A stretch of 46,788 nucleotides of DNA from CAVSMC01 sp963798655 (GTDB taxonomy: Bacteria; Pseudomonadota; Gammaproteobacteria; Burkholderiales; Casimicrobiaceae), in NCBI GenBank assembly GCA_963798655.1, contig CAWCUH010000024.1:1-46788 (forward strand), read 5' to 3'. Below the pieces are notes generated by a model that was given only the letters and a program-made list of their open reading frames with translations, was not told where the DNA came from and searched no databases. Positions 8,839 through 16,555 of the stretch are shown piece by piece. The position numbers were made by a program, and so were the translations under genes. Positions within the stretch are counted from its first letter, which is position 1. Each line of letters opens with the position of its first letter.

Positions 8839-10344
8839 ATGGACATGAACACCCGCCATCTGATCAGCGAAGCGGCCGGCACGTTCGTCTGCGCTCCGAA
8901 GAAGATGCTCATCGGCGCCGAGTGGGTCGATGCGGCGGGCGGCGCCAAGCTCGACGTGCGCAATCCGGCGAACGGCGAAGTGATCGCGCAGGTGCCCGCC
9001 GGCGATGCCGCCGACGTCGATCGCGCAGTGCGCGCTGCGCGCGCCGCATTCGAAACGGGCCCGTGGCCCGCGACGTCGCCGTCGCAACGCGAGCGGCTGC
9101 TGCAGGCGCTCGCCGACAAGCTCGAGGCAAACGCCCAGCAGCTCGCCGAGATCGAAAGCTCGACAACGGCAAGTCGTTCATGGCGAGCCACGTCGACATG
9201 CCGGTGCGCGGTCGAACTTTCCGCTACATGGCGGGCTGGGCGACGAAGATCGAAGGCACGACGCTCGACGTCTCGATCGGCGTTATCCGCAGGCGGAGGT
9301 CAACGCATTACGCGGCGCGAGCCGGTGGGCGTCGTCGGGCAGATCATCCCGTGGAACTTCCCGCTGCGTGATGGCCGCGTGGAAGCTCGCGCCCGGCGCT
9401 CGCCGCCGGCTGCACCTGTCGTGCTGAAGCCCGCGGAGCAAACGCCGCTCACCGCGCTGCGGCTCGGCGAGCTGATTGTCGAGGCGGGCTTCCCGCCGGG
9501 CGTCGTCAACATCGTCACGGGCTTCGGCGAAACGGCGGGCGCGGCGCTCGTCAAGCATCCGGGCGTCGACAAGATCGCGTTCACCGGATCGACTGCGGTC
9601 GGCAAGCTCATCAGCAAGCGCGGCCATCGACACGATGAAGCGCGTCTCGCTCGAGCTCGGCGGCAAGTCGCCGGTGATCGTGCTGCCACGACGCCGACCG
9701 CGAATGTCGCCGATCGGCGGCGCGCGCGGGCGCAATCTTCTTCAACCAGGGCAGGTCTGCACCGCGGGCTCGCGCCTGTACGTGCAGAAGAAGATCTTCG
9801 ACCAGGTCGTCGGCGGCCTCGGCAGCGTCGCCCGGGCGATGAAGCTCGGACCGGGTCTCGACCCGGCCACGCAGCTCGGCCCGCTCGTGTCGCCGAGCAG
9901 CGGGACCGCGTGCTGCGGCTACATCGAGGTCGGCGTCGAGCCAGGGCGCCTCGATCGTCGCGGGCGGCGAAGCGCCGGCCACGAAGGCTACTTCGTGAAG
10001 CCGACGGTGCTGGTGGACGTGCGCCAGGACATGCGCGTCGTGCAGGAAGAAATCTTCGGGCCCGTGTCGTCGCGCAATGCCGTACGACGATATCGACGAA
10101 GTGGCGCGCGCTCGCAAACGACACGCAATACGGCCTCGGCGCGTCGATCTGGTCGAACGACCTCGCGCGAGTGCATCGACTCATTCCGCGCATCAAGGCG
10201 GGCACTGTGTGGGTGAACTGCCACAGCCTGGTCGATGCGAGCCTGCCGTTCGGAGGCTTCAAGCAATCCGGCATCGGCCGCGAAATGGGCCGAGCGGCGC
10301 TTGACCTGTTCACCGAGACCAAGTCTGTGATGATGGCCGTCTGA
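8839..10344 (+). CDS. Aldehyde dehydrogenase, disrupted by many frameshifts
   Basis: NAD(P)-dependent aldehyde dehydrogenase family (phenylacetaldehyde/betaine-aldehyde-like), normally ~495 residues. The ATG at 8839 follows gggaggtacgac. The frame stays open to 10344 by chance, but family sequence jumps between frames. It is in frame to ~9159; in another frame to ~9290 ('LDNGKSFMASHVDMPVRG'); back in frame at 'RREPVGVVGQIIPWNFPL'; out at ~9364-9415 ('MAAWKLAP'); in for 'VVLKPAEQTPLTALRLGE'. From ~9620 it is out ('IDTMKRVSLELGGKSPVIV', then the catalytic-Cys region 'GQVCTAGSRLYV'), returning at ~10110 ('LANDTQYGLGASIWSNDL') to a normal C terminus. Catalytic Cys and Glu motifs survive between shifts. 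Its likely job is to oxidise the aldehyde released by the amine dehydrogenase encoded next. Whether the gene is really broken is doubtful; clustered base errors fit better. Confidence 0.85.
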   Translation: MDMNTRHLISEAAGTFVCAPKKMLIGAEWVDAAGGAKLDVRNPANGEVIAQVPAGDAADVDRAVRAARAAFETGPWPATSPSQRERLLQALADKLEANAQQLAEIESSTTASRSWRATSTCRCAVELSATWRAGRRRSKARRSTSRSALSAGGGQRITRREPVGVVGQIIPWNFPLRDGRVEARARRSPPAAPVVLKPAEQTPLTALRLGELIVEAGFPPGVVNIVTGFGETAGAALVKHPGVDKIAFTGSTAVGKLISKRGHRHDEARLARARRQVAGDRAATTPTANVADRRRARAQSSSTRAGLHRGLAPVRAEEDLRPGRRRPRQRRPGDEARTGSRPGHAARPARVAEQRDRVLRLHRGRRRARAPRSSRAAKRRPRRLLREADGAGGRAPGHARRAGRNLRARVVAQCRTTISTKWRALANDTQYGLGASIWSNDLARVHRLIPRIKAGTVWVNCHSLVDASLPFGGFKQSGIGREMGRAALDLFTETKSVMMAV

Positions 10345-10358
10345 CGCGGGGGAAGCCA

Positions 10359-11927
10359 ATGCCAGTCCATTTCATCGGGCGCTTCGCGGCCGCGCTCGCG
10401 CTCTTCGCCGTGATCAGCGGCGCGCAGGCATTCGATCACGACTCGCTCGTATGGAAGAAATGCGCGGGTTGCCATGCACCGGACGCTGCCGGCCGTCTCG
10501 CACGCGTCGAGCAGATCCGCACAACGCCGGAGGAATGGACGGTCATCGTCGACCGGATGCGGCGGCTGCATGGCATGTCGCTGACGACGCGGGAGATGGA
10601 CCGGTTGCTGAAGGAGCTCGCGACGACACAGTTGCTGACGCCGCGTGAGCAGGCGGCCGTGTCGTACCTGAGCCTGTGGCACAACTCGCAGCAGATGGAG
10701 ACGCCAGCCGACAAGGATGAGGAGAAGGTGTTCGGCGTCTGCGTCCGCTGCCATAGCGCCGGCAAGATCCGTTCGTACCGGATGACGGCCGACAACTGGG
10801 CGAAGCTTCGCGACTTCCATCTGTACGCGGTGCCGACCGTCGTGTTCCAGATGCGCGAGATGAAATGGGTGCAGGAGGCGGACGCGGCGCTCGTGCATTT
10901 CGCGGATCGGCTTCCGTACGGCAGCAGTTGGTCGGCGCCCGCCGCGAAGCTCGACGGCACGTGGGCGGTGTTCGGCCATGCGCCGGGACGCGGCGACTAC
11001 CGCGGCGAAGCGCGGATCGCGAGCGCCGGCGACGACCCGAGCGAATATGCGATCAGCGGACGCATTGCGTACGCCGACGGCGCGAGCGAATCGTTCACCG
11101 GCGAGGCGACGCTCTACGGCGGCTACGCGCTTCGCTCGCGCACCAAGCACGACGGCGTTGCGGGATACGGCGCGTACATCGTCGCGGGCGATGAAATCGC
11201 AGGCGAATCGCATCGGCCGGCACCCGATTTCCGCACGTCGAGCGCGCGCTGGCTTCGCACCGGCGGCGGACCCAGGGTCGCGCGAATCGTCCCGGCTTTC
11301 GTGCTGACCGGCGAGAAGACGACGCTAACCGTCGAAGGCGTGGACCTGCCTGAGGTTACCGCGAGCGACGTGGCCTTCGAGGGCGGTGCAGTGAAGGTCG
11401 TCTCGGCGACCCGCGTCGCGCCGGATGCTATCCGCCTGGTCGTCCAGAGCCGCGTTGCGAAGGTCGGCATCGCGAAAGTCTCGGTCAAGGGCATCGACGC
11501 GACGTCAGTGACGCTCGCGCCGCGCATCGACGGCATCGACATCACCCCGCAGATGGGCCGCGCGCGGCTTTCCGGCGGCGATCACTATCCGGCCGAAGGC
11601 GTGCAGTACGAGGCGATCGCGTACGCGAAGAGCGGCGTCGGCAAGAAAGCGACGCACACGCCGCTCGGGCCCGTCGCGGCGACGTTTCGTCTCGCCGAGG
11701 AAACGACGCGTCCCGGCGACGACGACCTGCGCTGGCTCGGCGCGATCGCGGCGAACGGCACGTACCTCCCGGTCGGCGGCTATGGTCCGAATCCGAAGCG
11801 CAACTATTCCGGCGAGAACAGCGGTCTCGTGAAGGTGAACGCGTCGTACACGCGCAATGGCCGCACGTACACGGCGCGGGCGCTGCTCGCGGTGACGATG
11901 CCCGATTTCATCCCGAGAATCCGATGA
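10359..11927 (+). CDS. qhpA: Quinohemoprotein amine dehydrogenase, alpha subunit (dihaem)
   Basis: 522 residues with a signal peptide ending near residue 24 ('SGAQA'). Two haem-c sites are visible, Cys35-Cys38-His39 ('CAGCH') and Cys128-Cys131-His132 ('CVRCH'), in the N-terminal domain. The following ~330 residues are the three beta domains of the QHNDH alpha subunit. The subunit passes electrons from the CTQ cofactor in the gamma subunit through its haems to a periplasmic acceptor while the enzyme oxidises primary amines to aldehydes plus ammonia. It begins 14 nt after the aldehyde dehydrogenase, and qhpD follows after 10 nt. Length and haem spacing match the family, so the call is firm. Confidence 0.95.
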   Translation: MPVHFIGRFAAALALFAVISGAQAFDHDSLVWKKCAGCHAPDAAGRLARVEQIRTTPEEWTVIVDRMRRLHGMSLTTREMDRLLKELATTQLLTPREQAAVSYLSLWHNSQQMETPADKDEEKVFGVCVRCHSAGKIRSYRMTADNWAKLRDFHLYAVPTVVFQMREMKWVQEADAALVHFADRLPYGSSWSAPAAKLDGTWAVFGHAPGRGDYRGEARIASAGDDPSEYAISGRIAYADGASESFTGEATLYGGYALRSRTKHDGVAGYGAYIVAGDEIAGESHRPAPDFRTSSARWLRTGGGPRVARIVPAFVLTGEKTTLTVEGVDLPEVTASDVAFEGGAVKVVSATRVAPDAIRLVVQSRVAKVGIAKVSVKGIDATSVTLAPRIDGIDITPQMGRARLSGGDHYPAEGVQYEAIAYAKSGVGKKATHTPLGPVAATFRLAEETTRPGDDDLRWLGAIAANGTYLPVGGYGPNPKRNYSGENSGLVKVNASYTRNGRTYTARALLAVTMPDFIPRIR

Positions 11928-11937
11928 GCGAGCGCGC

Positions 11938-13398
11938 ATGAGCGAGCACTACGCCTGGGCGGATCACCGGATCTTCGCGCCGGCGGCCCCGTCGGATGCG
12001 GATGCACTGCTGTTCGGCGCCGATCACGCGAGCCTGTTCGCCATCGACGCCTGCACGCGCGACGTGATCGTGCGCTGGCGGCACCGCGAACCGATCGTGC
12101 TCGACGACGTTCCGCCCGCCGATCGGGACGTGCTCGCCGCGCTGCGCGATGCGCGCGTGCTCGTTCCCTGGGCAGCGGCGCCGATGCAGGCACCCTCACT
12201 GCTCGACCCGGAGCAGATTCCGCTCGGCACGCTCGTGCTCGAGGCGGCGCAGGCGTGCAACCTCCGCTGCACCTATTGCTACGCGGGCGGGGGTGCCTAC
12301 GGCGGCGACGCGCGCCTGATGACGCCCTCGCTCGCGGCGCGCGCCGCACGCTATCTCGTCGAATCCTCCGCCGACCGGCCCAGCGTCACGCTGGTCCTGT
12401 TCGGCGGCGAGCCGCTGTTGAACCTTGCGGCGCTGGACGCAGCGGTGCGCGAAGGAAAAGCAGCCGCGGCCGCGCGCGGCAAGACGCTCGACGTGTCGAT
12501 CACGACGAACGGGACCCGCTTCACCGACGAAGCGCTCGCCTTCCTCGCCGATCATCGTATCGGTGTGACGGTCAGCATCGACGGGCCGCCCGAGGTTCAC
12601 GATGCAAACCGCCGCTACGCCGGCACGCGCGGCGGCGGCACACATTCCGATGTCGTCGCCGGCGTCGAACGGCTGAAGACGCGCACCGGACGAGTGCCGG
12701 CTGCGCGCGTGACGCTGAAGCCCGATCAGTGGCATCGCGTGCGCGAAGTGTTCGACCACGTGAATGCGCTCGGCTTCGTCGAGGTCGGCATCGCGCCAAC
12801 GAGTCCGGTCGGCGCCGACCTGCTGCCAACGCCAGCGCAGGAAGCCGCGCTGATCGACGGCTTTGCCGATCTCGCCGATCGCTTTGTCGCCGAAGCAGCA
12901 GACGGTCGCGTGCTGCCGTTTTCGAACCTGCTCGACGTGCTCGTGCGATTGCACGGCGGCGATGTCAAGCGCGCGCCGTGCGGCGCCGGACTCGGCTATC
13001 TCGCGATCGATGCCCAAGGGCGCTTCTATCTGTGCCATCGGCTCGCGGGCGTTGCTCGTTTCGAAGTCGGCGACATCGACGCGGGCATCGACTACGCGAA
13101 GATCCGCGCGTGCCTCGCCGAGCAGGCTGCGCCTCGCCGCGATGCGTGCGCCGCATGCTGGGCGAGAAGCCTCTGCGCCGGCGGCTGCCATTACGAGAAC
13201 CACATCCGCGAGCACGAGCTCGGGCTCGCGCATGGCGGCTCGTGCGACTTCATTCGCCGGTGGCTCGAGATCGGGATTCGCGTGTACGGCGAGCTCGGCA
13301 GGGCGCCCGGCGATCCGCTGCACGCGTTCCTCGAACGGCGTGCCGAACAGGCTGAACAACTCATTCGGGGTTCATGCGATGAAGAAGAAATCGATTGA
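11938..13398 (+). CDS. qhpD: Radical SAM peptide maturase QhpD (thioether cross-link former)
   Basis: 486 residues. The radical-SAM [4Fe-4S] motif is Cys107-x3-Cys111-x2-Cys114 ('CNLRCTYCY'). A SPASM-type auxiliary cluster region starts at Cys348 ('PCGAGLGYLAI...FYLC') and continues through 'CAACWARSLCAGGCH' to a final Cys near 'GGSCDF'. QhpD makes the intra-peptide Cys-to-Asp/Glu thioether bonds in the gamma subunit QhpC, in the cytoplasm, before export. The start codon lies 10 nt beyond the qhpA stop, and the 3' end overlaps qhpC by 20 nt, so enzyme and substrate peptide are translationally linked. Signature residues are complete. Confidence 0.95.
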   Translation: MSEHYAWADHRIFAPAAPSDADALLFGADHASLFAIDACTRDVIVRWRHREPIVLDDVPPADRDVLAALRDARVLVPWAAAPMQAPSLLDPEQIPLGTLVLEAAQACNLRCTYCYAGGGAYGGDARLMTPSLAARAARYLVESSADRPSVTLVLFGGEPLLNLAALDAAVREGKAAAAARGKTLDVSITTNGTRFTDEALAFLADHRIGVTVSIDGPPEVHDANRRYAGTRGGGTHSDVVAGVERLKTRTGRVPAARVTLKPDQWHRVREVFDHVNALGFVEVGIAPTSPVGADLLPTPAQEAALIDGFADLADRFVAEAADGRVLPFSNLLDVLVRLHGGDVKRAPCGAGLGYLAIDAQGRFYLCHRLAGVARFEVGDIDAGIDYAKIRACLAEQAAPRRDACAACWARSLCAGGCHYENHIREHELGLAHGGSCDFIRRWLEIGIRVYGELGRAPGDPLHAFLERRAEQAEQLIRGSCDEEEID

Positions 13399-13702
13399 GG
13401 CGTTGAACCGCAAGGCGAAGGCGATCGAGCGCGTCGCCGACGGCGAACTCAGGAACGCCGAAGCGCTCGGGCAGCCCAAGATGCCGCAGGGCTGCACGAC
13501 GATCTTCGACACGGGCTGGGAGACCAACCCCCGTCCGACGTACCCGATCGGCAACTGCCAGGCCTCGGCGCGCGATTTCCACGGCTGCGCCGGCGACTGC
13601 TGGTGGCCCGCGCAGGTACCCGACGGCCTCACCAACCACCGCGACTTCGACGTTGCGTGCCCGAACATCGCGCGCGACTGGCGAAACCTGAAGTTCGATT
13701 AG
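13379..13702 (+). CDS. qhpC: Quinohemoprotein amine dehydrogenase, gamma subunit precursor (CTQ-bearing)
   Basis: 107 residues. A charged leader of about 30 residues precedes the mature peptide. By alignment with the known gamma subunit, the cross-link pairs are Cys39-Glu48 (+9), Cys60-Asp66 (+6), and Cys74-Asp82 (+8). Cys70-Trp76 (+6) is the pair that becomes cysteine tryptophylquinone. The hallmark 'GCAGDCWWPAQVPD' is intact. Cys94 is an additional cysteine with no assigned partner. The leader is cut off by QhpE after the thioethers are made by QhpD, and the peptide is exported by QhpF; all three genes are in this train. The start overlaps qhpD by 20 nt. An ORF caller can miss it because a longer frame extends upstream into qhpD. 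Confidence 0.95.
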   Translation: MKKKSIEALNRKAKAIERVADGELRNAEALGQPKMPQGCTTIFDTGWETNPRPTYPIGNCQASARDFHGCAGDCWWPAQVPDGLTNHRDFDVACPNIARDWRNLKFD

Positions 13703-13711
13703 GAGCGCGCG

Positions 13712-14726
13712 ATGCGCCGAAACCAATTTGCCGTCGCGTTGCTCGCATCGCTTGTGGCCGTGTCCGTCTCGCTGCCTGCGTCCGCCGCGCGACCGCCTTT
13801 ATTACATGGGCTACGAAGTGATCCAGGTGATCGACGGCGACACCGACACGATCGTCGCCGACATCCCCGTGCGCGGGGCGACCCGCGAAGTCGGACTGAC
13901 GGCGGACCGCAGGTTCATGTACGTCGCGACCAACCGCCACCTCGTGCACAAGGTCGACCTCGCGGCGAACCGTGTCGTCGCGTCCGTCGACGTGAGCAAC
14001 GACGGCTGGGAGCGCTTCATGTTCGGCTTCGTGCTCGACGCGGATGGCCGCACTGCGTACGGCGCATTCATGTCGAGACGCACCGACGGCGGCGAAGTCG
14101 TCGTCGGCAAGCCGGTCGTCGCGCAGTTCGAGCTCGATACGGGCAAGATGCTTCGCAGCGTCGAAGTGCCCTGGGGTGTCGCTCATCTCGTGAGCGTCAA
14201 GGGTGGCGCGTCGATCTACGCGTTCGGCCAGGACATGTACAAGATCGACACGACCGCCGCCGACCTGCGCGTGTCGCAGACGGTGCCGATGTTCGACAAG
14301 GGCATGAACATCCTGCCGTTCTGGGATTACGCGTTCGACAACGGCGGCGTGGCGAGCATGAACTACTACACCGAGAAATACATGGGCCTGCTGCTCGTCG
14401 ACCAGAAGAGCGGCGACATTCGCGACATCCCGCTCGAAGGCGATCCGGCGCTCGCGTACTCCGTGGTCCTCGCGCCCGACGGCAAGCGCGCGTACGCCGT
14501 GATGGACGACCTCACCGTCATCGATATCGCGAGGCGCCGCTACGTCGCATCGATTCCGAACAGGGAAGGCACGTGCTACGGCGTCAACGTGTCGAGCGAC
14601 GGGCGCAAGGTGTACATCGGCGGCGCGGGATCCACGCTCACCGTGTACGACGCGAAGACGCTGAAGGCGATCAAGGTCCTGAAGATGGCGTCCGACGGCA
14701 TGGACCTGCGCCGGATCGCGTTCTAG
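13712..14726 (+). CDS. qhpB: Quinohemoprotein amine dehydrogenase, beta subunit (frameshift in N terminus)
   Basis: About 338 residues: a seven-bladed propeller that packs on the gamma subunit. The ATG at 13712 follows aggagcgcgcg and gives a good signal peptide ('FAVALLASLVAVSVSLPASA'). At about 13795 the reading frame changes. The propeller continues in the next frame from 'RLYYMGYEVIQVIDGDTDTI' to the TAG at 14726, with repeated 'DGDTDTIVADIPV'/'VNVSSDGRKVYIGGAGS'-type blades. The known subunit normally has a short 'RDYILAPARPD'-like segment just here, so a few bases (2, 5 or 20 would restore frame) may be missing from this sequence. The rest is intact, which favours a base or assembly error over a dead gene. 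Confidence 0.9.
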
Positions 14727-14743
14727 CGCACTCGGAGCGCGCA

Positions 14744-15581
14744 ATGGAGTACGCGGTACGGCTGACGACTGTCCGACGACCCGCCGTGGGACGCTCGCGC
14801 CGCCTGTCCGCCGTCATGGCAGCCGCTGCTTCCCGCGGGCCCAACGGTCGCGCTGTACTTCGGTTCCGAGTTCTGCGAGGACCGCTTGCCGGATGCGATG
14901 GAAGCGATCGCCTTCTGGGATGTCGCCGACGATCGCGGCTGGGAGGCTACGCTCGCGACGCCGCTCGTCACCGCCGACGGATTGCGCATTATCGACCGAT
15001 TGCTCGCGACGCTCGCGGCAAACCGGCGCGACGTATCGGTCGTCTTCAACGATTGGGGTGTGCTGCGGTTGCTGCGCGAGCGCCACCCGTCGCTGCCGCG
15101 CCGCGCCGGACGGCTCGTCAACCGCTCGCTGCGCGATCCGCGCGCCTATCGCGACGCACCGGCCGGGACGGCGACGCACGACGCGTCGCGCTACGAGCGC
15201 ACGCGGACGCTGCTGTCGACGCTCGGCGTCACCGCGATCGAGACCGACGCCGACCTCGAAGGCGGCTGGCTCGGTGACAACATCGACGGCGACGCACCAT
15301 CGCTCGCGCGCGCGCTGCACGTGCCGTTCACGTATGCCGCGTCCGGCCGTGCGTGCCCGCTGAAGGCGGCGCTCTACCCCGATCGCGGGTTCGCGAAGTC
15401 GTTTGCCGAACCGTGCTCGGCGCCGTGCCACGGCAAGCCGCTCGCCGTATCGCGTCCGGACACGGCGCTGCCGCACTTTCGCGCCGGCAACACGCTGCTC
15501 TACGAGGTGCCGATCGATGCCGCCCGCGGGTTCGTGTCGCACGCGGACCGCATCGTCGTACACGGGATCGCGGCACCGTGA
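14744..15581 (+). CDS. U32-family protein, UbiV-like, in qhp cluster (frameshift near start)
   Basis: About 278 residues after correcting one extra base near 14764-14768. The ATG at 14744 has a ggag site at the right distance; the body is read in another frame through 'LSDDPPWDARAACPPSW' and 'PTVALYFGSEFCEDRL' to the TGA at 15581. The N-terminal 'YFGSEFC' matches the 'YLGETVC' Cys of UbiV, and the C-terminal trio (Cys codons at 15354, 15414 and 15426, spacing 20 and 4) resembles its 'C...C-x3-C'. 'VVFNDWGVLRLL' is a typical U32 stretch. UbiU/UbiV bind [4Fe-4S] clusters and hydroxylate a quinone ring without O2. The gene overlaps the next U32 gene by 4 nt, sits between qhpB and qhpF, and no QhpG is present, so a role in tryptophan hydroxylation is proposed. 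Confidence 0.75.
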
Positions 15582-16555
15582 AGATCCTCGCACCGCTGCG
15601 AAGCGTCGACGAGGTCGAATCGCTGTGCGCCGCAGGCGCGGACGAATTCTATTGCGGCGTCGCGCCGCCGGGTTGGGAGGCCGCGTTCGGCAGCGCGTCG
15701 GTGCATCGGCGAAGCGCGAAAGCGGCCGGTGTGCGCAGTGTCGACCACATGCGTCGCGTCGTCACGCTCGCCGGCGGCCGGCCGGTGTTCGCGACGCTCA
15801 ACGCGCCGTCGTATCCCGCGGGCGCGATCGCGATGCTCGCCGATTTCGCGCGCACGCTGCTCGACGACGTGGGTGTTTCGGCGGTGATCGTCGCCGAGCT
15901 CGAATTGATCGTGGAGCTTCGCGCGCGCGGCATGGCATCTCGCGTGCACGTGTCGAGCCTCGCCTGCTGCCGCAACCCGTCAGCGGCGGCGTTCTATCGC
16001 GAATTGGGCGTCGCGCGCGTCATCCTGCCCCGGCACGTCACGCTCCGCGAGATCGACGAGATTGCCGGCGCGGGTCTCGAATGCGAGGTGTTCGCGCTGA
16101 ACGACGGTTGTGCGTTCGAGGAAGGCACGTGCTCGACAACGCACGCGTTCACGCCCTATTGCATCGATGACCGCATCGGTCGAGCGCCCGGCCGCCTCGA
16201 CGAGCGCTATCAGTTCTGGAAATGGACGCTCAACAACTGCGGCTGCCAGACGAGCCGCGGCTACACGCTCGGCCCCTGCGGCCTGTGCGCGCTGCCGCGG
16301 CTCGCGCAGATCGGCGTCGCGAGTCTCAAGGTCGTCGGGCGCGAAGCGCCGATCGAGCGCAAGGTGTCGTCGGTGCGGCTCGCCGCGCGCGCGCGGGACC
16401 TCGCTCGTCGAGGTGCGGCGCCGCCCGACATTCGCGCTGCGGTGATCGGCGAGCGCGGCGCCGCCGCGCTCTGCAACGGCGCGCACCTCTGCTACTACCC
16501 GGACGTATGGACGACGGAGGCGGCCGATCGTGCGGCCGCCATCGCGACATGCTGA
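15578..16555 (+). CDS. Peptidase U32-family protein, UbiU-like, in qhp cluster
   Basis: 325 residues from the GTG at 15578, which overlaps the upstream TGA (GTGA). The N terminus 'KILAPLRSVDEVESLCAAGA' then 'DEFYCGV' is the U32 TIM-barrel entry. Cysteines at 178, 185, 195, 221, 223, 234 and 237 surround 'NDGCAFEEGTC' and 'NNCGCQTSRGYTLGPCGLC'. The 7-residue spacing of the first two equals that of the UbiU cluster ligands. 'VASLKVVGREAPIERK' matches the conserved 'slKIeGR' of U32 proteins. Family members (UbiU, TrhP, RlhA) are Fe-S hydroxylases of quinones or RNA rather than proven peptidases. With its partner gene it forms a UbiU/UbiV-like pair within the amine dehydrogenase maturation genes. 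The gene end overlaps qhpF by 7 nt. Confidence 0.85.
   Translation: MKILAPLRSVDEVESLCAAGADEFYCGVAPPGWEAAFGSASVHRRSAKAAGVRSVDHMRRVVTLAGGRPVFATLNAPSYPAGAIAMLADFARTLLDDVGVSAVIVAELELIVELRARGMASRVHVSSLACCRNPSAAAFYRELGVARVILPRHVTLREIDEIAGAGLECEVFALNDGCAFEEGTCSTTHAFTPYCIDDRIGRAPGRLDERYQFWKWTLNNCGCQTSRGYTLGPCGLCALPRLAQIGVASLKVVGREAPIERKVSSVRLAARARDLARRGAAPPDIRAAVIGERGAAALCNGAHLCYYPDVWTTEAADRAAAIATC

Noticed and set aside
8839..10344. Calling the aldehyde dehydrogenase a true pseudogene
   Set aside because: Conserved residues survive in every frame segment and shifts compensate each other; sequence error is the simpler reading.
13712..15277. Single 521-residue open frame across qhpB and the first U32 gene
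   Set aside because: Only its first ~28 residues (signal peptide) and a few residues at 14744 are meaningful; the rest is an off-frame read with no domain.
14744..16555. Reading the U32 pair as collagenase-type peptidases that process QhpC
   Set aside because: QhpE is already the leader protease here, and the conserved cysteines fit Fe-S hydroxylases of the UbiU/UbiV type better than a hydrolase.
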